A stretch of DNA of 64,000 nt from Sorangium sp025924095. GTDB taxonomy: Bacteria; Myxococcota_A; Polyangia; Polyangiales; Polyangiaceae. Both the position numbers and the translations under genes were made by a program. Shown piece by piece: positions 1-8,499 of this stretch (positions are counted from its first letter, which is position 1; every line of letters starts with the position of its first letter). The notes beneath the pieces are model-generated. The model had not been told where the DNA came from. It was given only the letters and a program-made list of their open reading frames with translations, and ran no database searches. The stretch spans positions 2,604,001 to 2,668,000 of the forward strand of contig NZ_CP150356.1 in NCBI RefSeq assembly GCF_051521505.1, in the 5' to 3' direction.

Positions 1-535
1 CGCTGCTGAAGACGAGCTGGGGCACCTCGCCGGCGAACACGATCGACGAGGCGTACGGCAGGCCCGTATCCATCGCGCGGACGAAGTAATCCCGCCTGGA
101 CTCGTCCTTGTCGATGGGCGTCTGTACCGTGTCGAGGACGTTCTGCCCGCGGTGGTCGAGCAGCGCATAGGAGAGAATGTTGATCGTGTCCTTCCGGATG
201 AGCCCTTGCAGCGTCCTCGACGCGAGCGCGTGCTCCTCGGTCCCGCTCCCCCGGGCCGCGTCGCCCAGGATCAAGTAGCTGGTCAGGCCGGGCAGGCGCG
301 CCTCGACCCGGACCGCGTCCAGGTTGCTCTCGATGAAGTCGTCGACGCTCGTCGCGGCCTGCGACGCGGCGGCGGCGAGCGCCTGGTTGGCGTTCTCGGT
401 CAGGATCGTCTCGTTGGTCTGCTTGTTCAGGAGCGTGAGGATCGAGAGCGGCGTGAGCGCGACCGTCAAGAGCGCCACGATCAGCTTCATGCGAAGGGTG
501 ATCAGAGGGGTTTTCTGCTGCATTTCGCGGCTCAT
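1..535 (-). CDS. Cache-domain membrane sensor protein, N-terminal part (cut by window edge)
   Basis: Only about 178 N-terminal residues lie in the window. A short cytoplasmic start is followed by one membrane helix (about residues 15-34, from MKLIVALLTVALTPLSI) and an extracytoplasmic region that reads like a dCache_1 sensor: a helical stretch with SVDDFIESNLDAVRVEAR, then LLDHRGQNVLDT and RRDYFVRAMDTGLPYAS. Such N-termini belong to histidine kinases, diguanylate cyclases or chemoreceptors; the output domain is outside the window, so the class is unknown. Start options are ATG at 535 (MSREMQQK) or ATG at 523. It follows the binding-lipoprotein gene by about 106 bases on the same strand and may be co-transcribed with it, which would make the lipoprotein a ligand-presenting partner (inference). 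Confidence 0.75.
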   Translation of the reverse strand, partial: MSREMQQKTPLITLRMKLIVALLTVALTPLSILTLLNKQTNETILTENANQALAAAASQAATSVDDFIESNLDAVRVEARLPGLTSYLILGDAARGSGTEEHALASRTLQGLIRKDTINILSYALLDHRGQNVLDTVQTPIDKDESRRDYFVRAMDTGLPYASSIVFAGEVPQLVFSS

Positions 536-641
536 TGCGGTCGTCGAATCTCCATGGGTCTGCGCTCCGGGGGCTCGGCGCGCTCTCGGGCGCGTGCGCG
601 CTTTCCGCGTCGCGCACGCGCCCGAAGGCGTGTCGCAGCGC

Positions 642-1658
642 TCACTCGCGCGTCGTGGCAGGAGGCAGGAAGGACGAGTCGAAGATCTGGTGGATGTCCG
701 GGCGGCGTCCCAGCTGCCCGTCTTGCACGAGAAACTCGACGTGCTTGTTGACGAGCGGCGCCAGCGACGTGGGATCGTTGCCCGGAGCGAACTTGCGCCG
801 GACCTCTTCCAGCGAGAAGAATTCGTATCCGTCCGTGCTGATGTCGCCGGCGGGGATCTTCAGGGCTCTCGCGATGATCTCGTTGCCCTCCTGCGGGTGG
901 GCCTGCCAGTACTCCACGGCCTGGAACCAGGCCCGGATGAACGCGCGGACGTCGTCCGGCCGATCGCGCAGCACCGCGCCGCGAAAAATCGTGAAGTCGG
1001 CGAACAGCCCGGGCGTCTCCTTGCTCGAGAAGATCGCCCTGGCGCCGGCTTTCGCCGCCTGCGTCGCGTAGGGCTCCCAGGTGTGCGCGGCCTGGATCGT
1101 GCCGTTCTGCAGGAACGGGATGACGTCGGTCTCGCTCGCGTTGACCAGCGTCACGTCGTCGATGGCGAGGCCATTTCTCTCGAGCATCTCGCCGACAAGC
1201 ATCTCGCCCAGAGCGCCGGTCTTGGCCGCGACCTTCTTCCCCTTCAGGTCGGAGATCTTCTCGATCTCGGGCCGCGCCATGATGACGTCGGCGCCCGCCG
1301 TCTGGCCGAGGTAGAGGACGACCCGCGCGTCCGGCTCCTTCGCGAGGACGCGCACGACGACCTCCATGGTCCACGGCAGGCCGTCGACCTTTCCCGCGGT
1401 GAAATCGGAGATCATGCCGTAGAGATCCGGGTTGAACAGGAGCTCGACGTCGACGCCCTGCTGGTCGAAGAAGCCCTTCTCCTCGGCGATCGACAGCGGG
1501 AAGAACCCGAGCCAGTAGCCGTGGCTGAAGCGGAGCGGCGTGCGCGTCTCCTCGCCGCGGTCGCTGCGCGACGGCTCGGGCTGGCACGCCGAGACCAGGA
1601 CAAATGACGCCGCGAAGGTGAGCCAGCCGATGGCGCGTCGCATAGCCGATGTCTTCAT
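642..1658 (-). CDS. ABC-type substrate-binding lipoprotein, NMT1/SsuA (nitrate/sulfonate/thiamine-precursor) class
   Basis: The 338-residue protein has a positively charged N-terminus, a hydrophobic signal segment and a lipobox LVSAC ending at Cys25, so it should be a lipid-anchored periplasmic protein. The mature part has the NMT1/THI5-like order: SHGYWLGFFPLSIAEEKGFF, a GKVDGLPW segment, SDLKGKKVAAKTGALGEM, and FLQNGTIQAAHTWEPYA near the middle. The family binds nitrate, sulfonates, taurine or pyrimidine precursors; the ligand cannot be read here. No permease or ATPase gene lies beside it; the next gene is a Cache sensor. Met6 is an alternative start. Confident on family, not on substrate. 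Confidence 0.85.
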   Translation of the reverse strand: MKTSAMRRAIGWLTFAASFVLVSACQPEPSRSDRGEETRTPLRFSHGYWLGFFPLSIAEEKGFFDQQGVDVELLFNPDLYGMISDFTAGKVDGLPWTMEVVVRVLAKEPDARVVLYLGQTAGADVIMARPEIEKISDLKGKKVAAKTGALGEMLVGEMLERNGLAIDDVTLVNASETDVIPFLQNGTIQAAHTWEPYATQAAKAGARAIFSSKETPGLFADFTIFRGAVLRDRPDDVRAFIRAWFQAVEYWQAHPQEGNEIIARALKIPAGDISTDGYEFFSLEEVRRKFAPGNDPTSLAPLVNKHVEFLVQDGQLGRRPDIHQIFDSSFLPPATTRE

Positions 1659-2163
1659 GGTCTCTCAGGGATCCTTGTGGCGGCCGTGAGGAGAGCCTGC
1701 CGGACGGGCGGCGCTCGGCCGGCCCGTGAGGCGTCGGCAGCAGCATGCGCACGGCTGCGCTTCCTGCGCGCCCACCCTCCATGCGGCAGACCGTACCATG
1801 AACCTCGTCGGCGCCGCGACGCTGCTGTACGACCGAACACCGCGCGCCTCGGACGTACAGACGTTCGGGGAGTGGTCGAAATTGAACATGAAGGCGGGGA
1901 GGCGGGGAGGAATGATCAATGATCTTCCCGTCTTCCCGCCATCATGTGAATTCTTTCTGGGCCAGTGTGACCCCTGCCGGGGCGCCCGCGGCGACGCTAC
2001 GGTAGGTATGTCGGCGCAGGTGTGCTGAACCTGGCGATTGTTGGCGCGGCCGCGGCGCGATATTGCAATTCGTGTGGACCGTGAATAGCCTCGATCCTTC
2101 CCACCTTTCATTTTATTTTTATCTTAATCATCCCGAGGAAACCCTCATTCCCGGAGGTGGCTC
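1659..2163. other. Divergent intergenic region with a long imperfect palindrome
   Basis: This 505-base gap separates the minus-strand binding protein from the plus-strand cytochrome gene and must hold both promoters. It contains the palindromic repeat at 1879-1953 and, just upstream of the cytochrome gene, an unusually AT-rich tract (about 2098-2135, runs of T and A) that is the likeliest promoter zone. Short open frames here (for example 1726-2028) have no recognisable protein features and I do not call them genes. Confidence 0.5.
1879..1953. repeat. Long imperfect palindrome, copy 1 of a dispersed repeat
   Basis: The left arm begins TTGAACATGAAGGCGGG and continues with two GGCGGG-AG steps and GATC. 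After a three-base loop (AAT) the right arm returns GATC, TTCCCG, TTCCCGCC, CATGTGAATTC, which pairs with the left arm over most of about 35 positions. The left arm recurs at 25082-25141. It could be a REP/MITE-type element or a strong hairpin; there is no coding sequence across it. Confidence 0.6.
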
Positions 2164-4968
2164 ATGGCCTCGCCATCCGTTCTACGCAAACTCCTCTCCC
2201 GTCTCGCAACGGCTTCCACCCTGCTCGCGTGCCTCGCTGCCGGCAGATCGGCCCAGGCGGCGTCGCCTTATACGCTGTTCGAGAGCGGCCACGTGCGCCC
2301 GCTCGCGCTCTCGCCTGACGGAAAGCTGCTCTTCGCCGTCAACACCCCTGACAATCATCTCGAAGTGTATCGCGTCAAGAACCATGGTATCGAGCATCGC
2401 GCCTCCATCCCCGTCGGCCTCGAGCCGGTGGCCGTGGCGGCGCGCAGCGATACCGAGGTCTGGGTCGTCAACCATCTGTCCGACAGCGTGAGCGTCGTGG
2501 AGCTCACGCAGGGCGCGCATGCCGGCCGGGTCGTGCGGACGCTGCTCGTGGGCGACGAGCCGCGCGACATCGTCTTCGCCGGTCCCGGGAAGGACCGCGC
2601 CTTCATCACGGCGGCCCACCGGGGCCAGAACGTGCCGTTCGACCCCCAGCTCACCACCCCAGGCGTGGGCCGGGCGGACGTCTGGGTCTTCAACGCCGGC
2701 AACCTCGGCGCGACGCTCACGGGCACGCCGCTCACGATCATCACGCTGTTCAGCGACACCCCGCGGGCGCTGGCGGTGACCCCGGACGGCAGCAAGGTCT
2801 ACGCGGCGGCCTTCCACTCGGGGAACCGCACAACCGCGATCCACGAGGGCCTGATCCCGAACGGCGGGGAGGCGGCGGGGGGCGTGCCCGGGCCGGCGAC
2901 CAACGTCGAGGGCATTCCGCACCCGGAGACAGGGCTCATCGTCAAGTGGAACGGCGCCCACTGGGTCGACGAGCTGAACCGGCCCTTCGACGACCTGGTC
3001 CGGCTCTCGCTGCCCGACAAGGACGTGTTCGTGATCAACGCGAACGCGAACCCACCCGCGCAGCTGCCCGGCGCCGCGGGGGTCTACACCGGCGTCGGCA
3101 CCATCCTCTACAACATGGCGGTCAACCCGGTGAGCGGGAAGGTGTACGTATCGAACACCGAGGCGGGGAACGAGAAGCGCTTCGAGGGGCCGGGGATCTT
3201 CGCCGGCCAGACCGTCCGAGGTCACCTGCACGAGAGCCGGATCACCGTCCTCGGCCCGGCCGGCAGCGTCACGCCGAGGCACCTCAACAAGCACATCGAC
3301 TACGAGGCGTGCTGCGCGCCGATCCCGAACGCCGAGAACCAGAAGAGCCTCGCCCTGCCGCAGCAGATGGCCGTGACGAGCGACGGCAGCACGCTGTACG
3401 TGGCGACGATCGGATCGTCCAAGATCGGGGTCTTCAGCACCGCCGCCCTCGAGAGCAACACCTTCACGCCGAGCACCGCCAGCCAGATCCAGGTGCCCGG
3501 CGGCGGCCCGACCGGGCTCCTGCTCGACGAGGCCAAGCGGCGTCTTTATACGATCACGCGCTTCGATAACGCGATCTCGGTCATCAGCACGGTGACGAGG
3601 TCCGAGGTCGCGCACGTGCCCATGCATCACCCCGAGCCGCCGAGCGTGGTCGCCGGTCGCCGGTTCCTTTACGACGCGTCGTCCTCGTCCAGCCACGGGG
3701 ACTCGTCGTGCGCGAGCTGCCACGTCTACGGCGATTTCGACAGCCTGGCCTGGGATCTCGGGAACCCGGACGAGGTGGTCGTCGACATCCCCGGGCCGTT
3801 CGAGTCACACCCGCTGGACTTCGGGATCCCCGACACCCACCACCCGATGAAAGGGCCGATGACGACGCAGAGCCTCCGCGGGATGGCGAACCACGGGCCC
3901 ATGCACTGGCGCGGCGATCGCACCGCGGGCGCCGAGGAGCCGAGCGCGCACCCGGACAGCGGGACGTTCGACGAGGTGGCGGCGTTCAAGAAGTTCCAGG
4001 CTGCGTTCCCGGACCTCCTGGGGAGGAGCGAGTTCATCCCGGACGCCGACATGCAGGCGTTCGCCGACTTCATCCTGCAGGTCACTTACCCGCCCAACCC
4101 GATCCGGGCGCTGGAGAACTCGCTCACCCCGGTGCAGCAGGCCGGGCGCGATTTCTTCTTCAACAACGTGTCCGACTTCAGCGAGGAGGGGACCTGCGTC
4201 TCCTGCCACGTGCTCGACCCCCACGCGAACGAGGAGCTCGGCGTCGCTGCGCCCGGCTTCTTCGGCGGGGATGGCCGGTATACCTTCGACCTGGAGACGG
4301 AGGCCTTCAAGTCGCCGCATTTCCGCAATCTGTACCAGAAGGTCGGCATGTTCGGGATGGCGGACAACGAGCTCTTCCCTGGCAGCGACGATTTCATGGG
4401 CGATCAGGTCCGCGGCTTCGGCTTCAACAATGAAGGCGGCGTGCCCACGCTCTTCCGCTTCGTGAGCTCGGCGACCCCCGACATGGGGTTCAACCAGTCT
4501 CCGCTCACGCCGGGCGGGTTCCCGCCGGGGCCGGAGGGCGACGTGATGAAGCGCGAGCTGGAGCAGTTCCTGCTCGCGTTCGACAGCAATCTGGCGCCGA
4601 TCGTGGGACAGCAGGTGACGCTCACAAAGCACAACGCAGCTGTGGCGGGGCCGCGGATCGAGCTCCTGCGCGCGCGGGCCGACGCGGGCGAGTGCGATCT
4701 CGTGGTGAAGGGTCTGCACGGCGATGAAGTGGAGGGCTTCCTCTACGTCGGCTCAGGCCTGTTCGTCGGCAACCGGCTCTGCGACCCGCCGATCGGCGGG
4801 GCCGCGCTGCGGCATCGGGCTTCGCGCAAGCGCGGCGAGCTGACCTATACGTGCGCCCCGCCGGGCTCCGGCGAGCGCATCGGCCTCGATCGCGACGGCG
4901 ACGGCTTCCGCGACGGCGACGAGGCGGACGAGGGCAGCGACCCGGCAGACCCGTCGAGCACGCCCTGA
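2164..4968 (+). CDS. Secreted YVTN beta-propeller / di-heme cytochrome c (MauG-like) protein
   Basis: A strong ribosome site (GGAGGTGG) sits 4 bases before ATG. The 934-residue protein has a signal peptide (about 1-33, cleavage near AQAAS). Residues about 35-480 are beta-propeller repeats of the YVTN type (LALSPDGKLLFAVNT, VAVTPDGSKVYAAAF, MAVTSDGSTLYVAT). Two heme-c motifs follow: CASCH at 516-520 and CVSCH at 678-682, as in MauG/cytochrome c peroxidase-like proteins. The tail has a calcium-loop-like segment DRDGDGFRDGDEADEG resembling thrombospondin type 3 or dockerin-like loops. It should act outside the cytoplasmic membrane in electron transfer or oxidation; the substrate is unknown. It stands alone between divergent and convergent neighbours. 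Confidence 0.85.
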   Translation: MASPSVLRKLLSRLATASTLLACLAAGRSAQAASPYTLFESGHVRPLALSPDGKLLFAVNTPDNHLEVYRVKNHGIEHRASIPVGLEPVAVAARSDTEVWVVNHLSDSVSVVELTQGAHAGRVVRTLLVGDEPRDIVFAGPGKDRAFITAAHRGQNVPFDPQLTTPGVGRADVWVFNAGNLGATLTGTPLTIITLFSDTPRALAVTPDGSKVYAAAFHSGNRTTAIHEGLIPNGGEAAGGVPGPATNVEGIPHPETGLIVKWNGAHWVDELNRPFDDLVRLSLPDKDVFVINANANPPAQLPGAAGVYTGVGTILYNMAVNPVSGKVYVSNTEAGNEKRFEGPGIFAGQTVRGHLHESRITVLGPAGSVTPRHLNKHIDYEACCAPIPNAENQKSLALPQQMAVTSDGSTLYVATIGSSKIGVFSTAALESNTFTPSTASQIQVPGGGPTGLLLDEAKRRLYTITRFDNAISVISTVTRSEVAHVPMHHPEPPSVVAGRRFLYDASSSSSHGDSSCASCHVYGDFDSLAWDLGNPDEVVVDIPGPFESHPLDFGIPDTHHPMKGPMTTQSLRGMANHGPMHWRGDRTAGAEEPSAHPDSGTFDEVAAFKKFQAAFPDLLGRSEFIPDADMQAFADFILQVTYPPNPIRALENSLTPVQQAGRDFFFNNVSDFSEEGTCVSCHVLDPHANEELGVAAPGFFGGDGRYTFDLETEAFKSPHFRNLYQKVGMFGMADNELFPGSDDFMGDQVRGFGFNNEGGVPTLFRFVSSATPDMGFNQSPLTPGGFPPGPEGDVMKRELEQFLLAFDSNLAPIVGQQVTLTKHNAAVAGPRIELLRARADAGECDLVVKGLHGDEVEGFLYVGSGLFVGNRLCDPPIGGAALRHRASRKRGELTYTCAPPGSGERIGLDRDGDGFRDGDEADEGSDPADPSSTP

Positions 4969-4975
4969 CGGCCCG

Positions 4976-5006
4976 AGGCGCGTCGCGCGCGGAGCGCGGC
5001 GCGCCT
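4976..5006. terminator. GC hairpin between convergent genes
   Basis: Arms AGGCGCG (4976-4982) and CGCGCCT (5000-5006) flank a GC-rich loop directly after the cytochrome stop codon and before the stop of the opposing lipoprotein gene. There is no T tract, so this is only a possible bidirectional transcription barrier. Confidence 0.3.
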
Positions 5007-5009
5007 GCG

Positions 5010-5573
5010 CTACCCTGCGGGCCGGAGCCGGAAGGCGCCGCACTCCGGGTGCTCGATGCGCCCGGCGAAGAGCGAGCCGTCGAGCGCGAGGTCGCCCTTC
5101 ATGCTCACGGTGACGTAGTTGGGAGGGCGCTCGAGCCAGGCGCCGGGCGAGAACGCCGCGGTCCGCGTCTCGGGGTCGTAGCGGCCGATCATGAGGTACT
5201 TTCCCGATGTGCCGGATTCGGCATGATGGAAGTCGAACACGGCCTTGATCCGGTCGTCTTTGACCTGGAGGATCCGGAACGTCATTCCGGTCGTGCCCTG
5301 CGGGCAGTCGTAATCGCCGATCCAGGTGCGCGTCCGCTCGAACGGGCTCTCGCCGCGGGGCTCGTCCGGCACCCAGCCGTCGACGGCCACGGCTGCCGCC
5401 GGGGGCGGATCGTGGATGACGATGTAGACCGTCTCGGCGGGGGGCGGCGGCTCCGGCGCGCGCGGGTCGCCCAGGGTAGGGGCGGGGCCGCAGGCGGCGA
5501 GCAGGAGGGCAGCTCCGGGGGCGCGGCGCAGGGCAGAGCGCCGTCGAGGGGCGGAGGCGTTCGCGGTACCCAT
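5010..5573 (-). CDS. Hypothetical lipoprotein
   Basis: I place the start at ATG 5573 because the next residues (basic cluster RRRSALRR, hydrophobic core, then LLLAAC) form a clean lipoprotein signal; an upstream in-frame extension to 5687 has no signal logic. The 187-residue product has a proline-rich linker, then a beta-rich domain with ERTRTWIGDYDCPQGTTGMTF, KYLMIGRYDPETRTAAFSPG and a C-terminal Cys (HPECGAF). Two Cys could form a disulfide. I do not recognise the family; it resembles small secreted proteins common in myxobacteria. Its 3' end faces the cytochrome gene across 41 bases. Confidence 0.7.
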   Translation of the reverse strand: MGTANASAPRRRSALRRAPGAALLLAACGPAPTLGDPRAPEPPPPAETVYIVIHDPPPAAAVAVDGWVPDEPRGESPFERTRTWIGDYDCPQGTTGMTFRILQVKDDRIKAVFDFHHAESGTSGKYLMIGRYDPETRTAAFSPGAWLERPPNYVTVSMKGDLALDGSLFAGRIEHPECGAFRLRPAG

Positions 5574-5743
5574 GGGCGGGAGGGTACCACAGAGACGCGC
5601 GGGGCTCGCGCGGAGACTGGACGAAAAGCAGGCGTCCGGTGCTCCTCTGGGCCGGGCCGGCGCCTTGTAGATGCATCTCGCCTGCACGCGAGACCTTGCC
5701 TCCGTACAGCATGGCGCCGGGAATGCTGATAGGATCCGCGGAC

Positions 5744-7411
5744 ATGGGCACGCAGCTCTCCCTCGTCTTCGACAATGGCCACGCGCGAAAAGCGCGAGGT
5801 GCCTTCTTCACGCCCTCTGAGTTGGCCACTTTTCTTGCGAATTGGGCAGTGCGGACGCCGAAGGACCGTATCCTGGAGCCATCGTGTGGGGAGGCATCGC
5901 TTCTCCTGGCTGCTGGCCGGCAGCTGGTGGCACGTGGCGGACGGACAACGCTCGTTGGGCTCGATGTTCACGAACCATCAATCGAAGCGGCGAAGCAGCT
6001 TCTTCGCGATGAGGAGTTAAGAGCGGACCTGCGGGTCGCAGACTTCTTTGATGAGGCGCCAGAGCGGCGGTTCGATGTCGTCCTCGGCAACCCACCTTAC
6101 ATCCGATACCAGTCCTTCTCGGGGAAGGACAGAGCAAAGGCCCAGCGCGCGGCGCTGGCGCAAGGCGTACGCCTGAGCGGGCTCGCCAACGCATGGGCCG
6201 CGTTCGTGGTTCATGCGGCCAGCTTCCTGCGCAGAGGCGGTCGACTCGCTCTGGTGCTACCAGCATCGCTCCTTTCGGTGAACTACGCAGCTCCGGTCCG
6301 CCGCTTCCTGCTGGACAGGTTCAAGGCGGTCAAGCTCGTGATGTTTGAAGAACGCGTGTTTCCCGACGTCCTGGAAGAGGTTGTGCTGTTGCTGGCCGAG
6401 GGCGAAGGCCCGACATCACGATTCGACCTGCACCAGGTGCGCGATCTCGAAGGGCTCGACGGCATACAAGGACCGTCCGGCGCCTCGCCGCGTCCCTGGA
6501 CACCGATTGACGCAGATGACAAATGGACAGAGGCCCTGCTTCCATCGGGCGCGGCGGGCATTTATTCAGAGTTAGCCTCCGGGGTTGGCTTCAAGACACT
6601 CAGGCATTGGGGCGATACAGACCTCGGTATGGTGACTGGCAACAACCAGTTTTTTGCGCTCACGGCGACCCAGGTAGCCGAGCTCGGGCTGCGCGAGAAC
6701 GAAACCGTGCGCATCTCGCCGCCTGGATCACGTCATCTTCGCGGCCTGGCGTTCTCCGATCGAACTTTTGACGAGATGGCCAGGGAAGGAAGCCGCGTCT
6801 ACCTGTTCTATCCGGACAAGAACAAGCCATCCAAGGCAGCGAAGCGGTACATCGAGCTCGGCGAGAGCCAAGGTGTCCACAAGGCGTATAAGTGCGCCGT
6901 GCGGTCGCCCTGGTGGCGCGTGCCGACGGTGCGGGTAGCGGACTTGTTCCTCACCTACATGAACCACGATGTTCCGAGGCTCGTACACAACAAGGCCAAG
7001 GTCGCGCACCTGAACTCGATTCACGGTGTCACGCTGAGTCGCGGCGACCGCGGATTGGGAGCGGATCTCCTTCCGATCGCCATGCTGAACAGTCTGACCA
7101 TGCTTGGAGCCGAGTTGGTCGGGCGCTCCTACGGCGGCGGGATCCTGAAGATCGAACCGAAGGAGGCCGACGTACTCCCGATGCCCTCGCCGGAGATACT
7201 CGAGATTGTCGGACCTGCTCTGCGCAGCCTGCGCCCACAGCTCTCCAAACTGCTCCGGAACAGCCAGCTCGCGGAGGTGGTTCGGTCTGTCGACGAGGCG
7301 CTCCTCGTTGGTGGCCTGAAGCAGAGTCGTGAAGACGTCATGGCGCTGTCCGAGGCGCGCAACATGATGGCGGCCAGGCGGTCGTCCCGCGCGGGGAAGA
7401 CGCCGCGATGA
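5744..7411 (+). CDS. Type II/IIG-like N6-adenine DNA methyltransferase (Eco57I/TaqI-like)
   Basis: The 555-residue enzyme has the N-terminal GAFFTPSELATFLANW segment, a SAM-binding motif ILEPSCGEASLL (about 43-54) and the catalytic NPPY motif at 116-119 in DVVLGNPPYIRYQ. The C-terminal half carries target-recognition features of the TaqI/Eco57I group (MVTGNNQFFAL; GRSYGGGILKIEPKEADVLP). It transfers methyl groups to adenine N6 in DNA, protecting sites from a cognate nuclease. The start ATG 5744 follows AGGATC at 8-13 bases; an upstream extension to 5639 is not needed by the fold. It overlaps the next gene by ATGA, the usual M-R coupling. Composition is less GC-extreme than the flanks, consistent with transfer. 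Confidence 0.85.
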   Translation: MGTQLSLVFDNGHARKARGAFFTPSELATFLANWAVRTPKDRILEPSCGEASLLLAAGRQLVARGGRTTLVGLDVHEPSIEAAKQLLRDEELRADLRVADFFDEAPERRFDVVLGNPPYIRYQSFSGKDRAKAQRAALAQGVRLSGLANAWAAFVVHAASFLRRGGRLALVLPASLLSVNYAAPVRRFLLDRFKAVKLVMFEERVFPDVLEEVVLLLAEGEGPTSRFDLHQVRDLEGLDGIQGPSGASPRPWTPIDADDKWTEALLPSGAAGIYSELASGVGFKTLRHWGDTDLGMVTGNNQFFALTATQVAELGLRENETVRISPPGSRHLRGLAFSDRTFDEMAREGSRVYLFYPDKNKPSKAAKRYIELGESQGVHKAYKCAVRSPWWRVPTVRVADLFLTYMNHDVPRLVHNKAKVAHLNSIHGVTLSRGDRGLGADLLPIAMLNSLTMLGAELVGRSYGGGILKIEPKEADVLPMPSPEILEIVGPALRSLRPQLSKLLRNSQLAEVVRSVDEALLVGGLKQSREDVMALSEARNMMAARRSSRAGKTPR

Positions 7412-8127
7412 GCCGCGCCAACAATCTCCTTGTGACAGCTCTCCGTAAACTTGGATCGAAGCCCGGAGCGTCCGCTTCTCAAGCAGCCAAAAAGCGATTC
7501 TCGGAGCAGCTCTCGGAGTACGTAGCTCAGGCGCTTGCGACGGAGCTACGGTATCGGGGCCTCCGAGGTACGAAGCCGGATCTCCCCGGAGGAGCTAGCA
7601 CCAGAAAATCTACGTTTCTGAACGCGCACGAGTCCTTTCGGCTGTTCACCAACCGCAACGATCCGGCCGGTCGCGACGAGCAGTTCGAGCGCTTCTACAT
7701 CGTGCGGCATGGCCCGGGAGCCGAAGAGCCAGCGGTCCAGTCCTTCGCAGCCGGTGACCTTCCCGTCTCCTCAGCCGATCAGCTCGTCGCCACCACCACG
7801 CCCGAAACGATCTTGGTAACCCTGGGGGTGACGAACGACTCACCCAGCGCTCGGGCTGTCCGGAATTCCGCGGTTTGCAGCGAGCGCCAACACGCACCGC
7901 GCCACCCCGCTCCGGCTCGACGCCTCGCCCGCCGCCGCCCTCGACCCCGTGCCCCGTGCCGCGCTCCTCGACCCCGGCGAGCGCGCCGCCGCGAACCCGC
8001 ACCCGTTCCCAGCGCGCCGCCGCCACCACGGGCGCCGAGCTCGCCGCGGGGTCGTCGGTGGGTGGCGAGCCCGTCGAGCCGCCACCGCGCGCTCGCAGAG
8101 CCCGATGACGCCGGCATCCCCTTCTGA
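7408..8127 (+). pseudogene. Degenerate restriction-endonuclease partner gene
   Basis: It starts inside the methyltransferase stop (ATGA). Residues 1-55 (helical, AAKKRFSEQLSEYVAQALATE) and about 70-100 (STFLNAHESFRLFTNR, GRDEQFERFYIV) look like a genuine REase-type protein, but the join GGASTRK/STFLNAHE is abrupt and I see no PD-(D/E)xK-like catalytic cluster, so an internal deletion of the nuclease core is likely (inference). After about residue 140 the frame runs into direct repeat A and becomes Arg/Pro/Ala-rich non-protein-like sequence to 8127. The methyltransferase may therefore be an orphan. An intact but unfamiliar nuclease cannot be excluded. Confidence 0.6.
7894..8066. repeat. Direct repeat A (~173 bp) flanking the QueC-like/PIN island
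   Basis: This segment matches 12337-12510 in the same orientation along its whole length, with only a few substitutions (for example CCGG versus CTGG near the start) and one single-base length difference (CGCCACCACG versus CGCCCCCCACG). It begins GCACCGCGCCACCCCGCTC and ends GGTGGGTGGC. It lies over the degenerate 3' part of the nuclease gene. The pair brackets about 4.3 kb. Confidence 0.85.
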
Positions 8128-8199
8128 CGCACGAGCTACCCGCTGGACGCTGCGCGTCCCTCCATCTCCGTGCGCGGAGGTCCCTCAATTCTCGCGGTT

Positions 8200-8388
8200 A
8201 TGCTCAAGCACGCGGTCTACCTGGCCGAGGACGCGACCGACCTAGCGGTCTACGTCCAGCCGGCGGCGCGCCTCGACGCGATCAAGGCGGACGGGTGGGA
8301 GATCGAGGAGGAGGCGGCGGCGCTCCGGGCTTGGCTACGGGACAGGATCGATCGCCATGGACGCCCGGGCTCGGTGGAGCGAGACTGA
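8200..8388 (+). CDS. Small orphan open frame, possibly a gene remnant
   Basis: The 62-residue frame starting ATG 8200 (MLKHAVYLAEDATDLAVYVQ) has reasonable amino-acid composition and an acidic helix EIEEEAAALRAWLRDRID, but no Shine-Dalgarno-like site of note and no family I recognise. It sits just inside direct repeat A. It may be the fragment of a gene broken when the island was inserted. Low confidence. Confidence 0.2.
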   Translation: MLKHAVYLAEDATDLAVYVQPAARLDAIKADGWEIEEEAAALRAWLRDRIDRHGRPGSVERD

Positions 8389-8499
8389 CCATCGCAGGAG
8401 ACGGCTGCGCGTACAGCCGTTTGAGTAGTAATGGGATTCCAACGTTAAGCTCGACGAGTTCGGAGAAGGTCCGTTTTCGAAGCGAGGCGATGATCCAGC

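Noticed and set aside
7875..8108. Protein-coding gene within direct repeat A
   Set aside because: Several frames on both strands are open, all Arg/Pro/Ala-rich; same for copy B, so openness comes from composition rather than coding.
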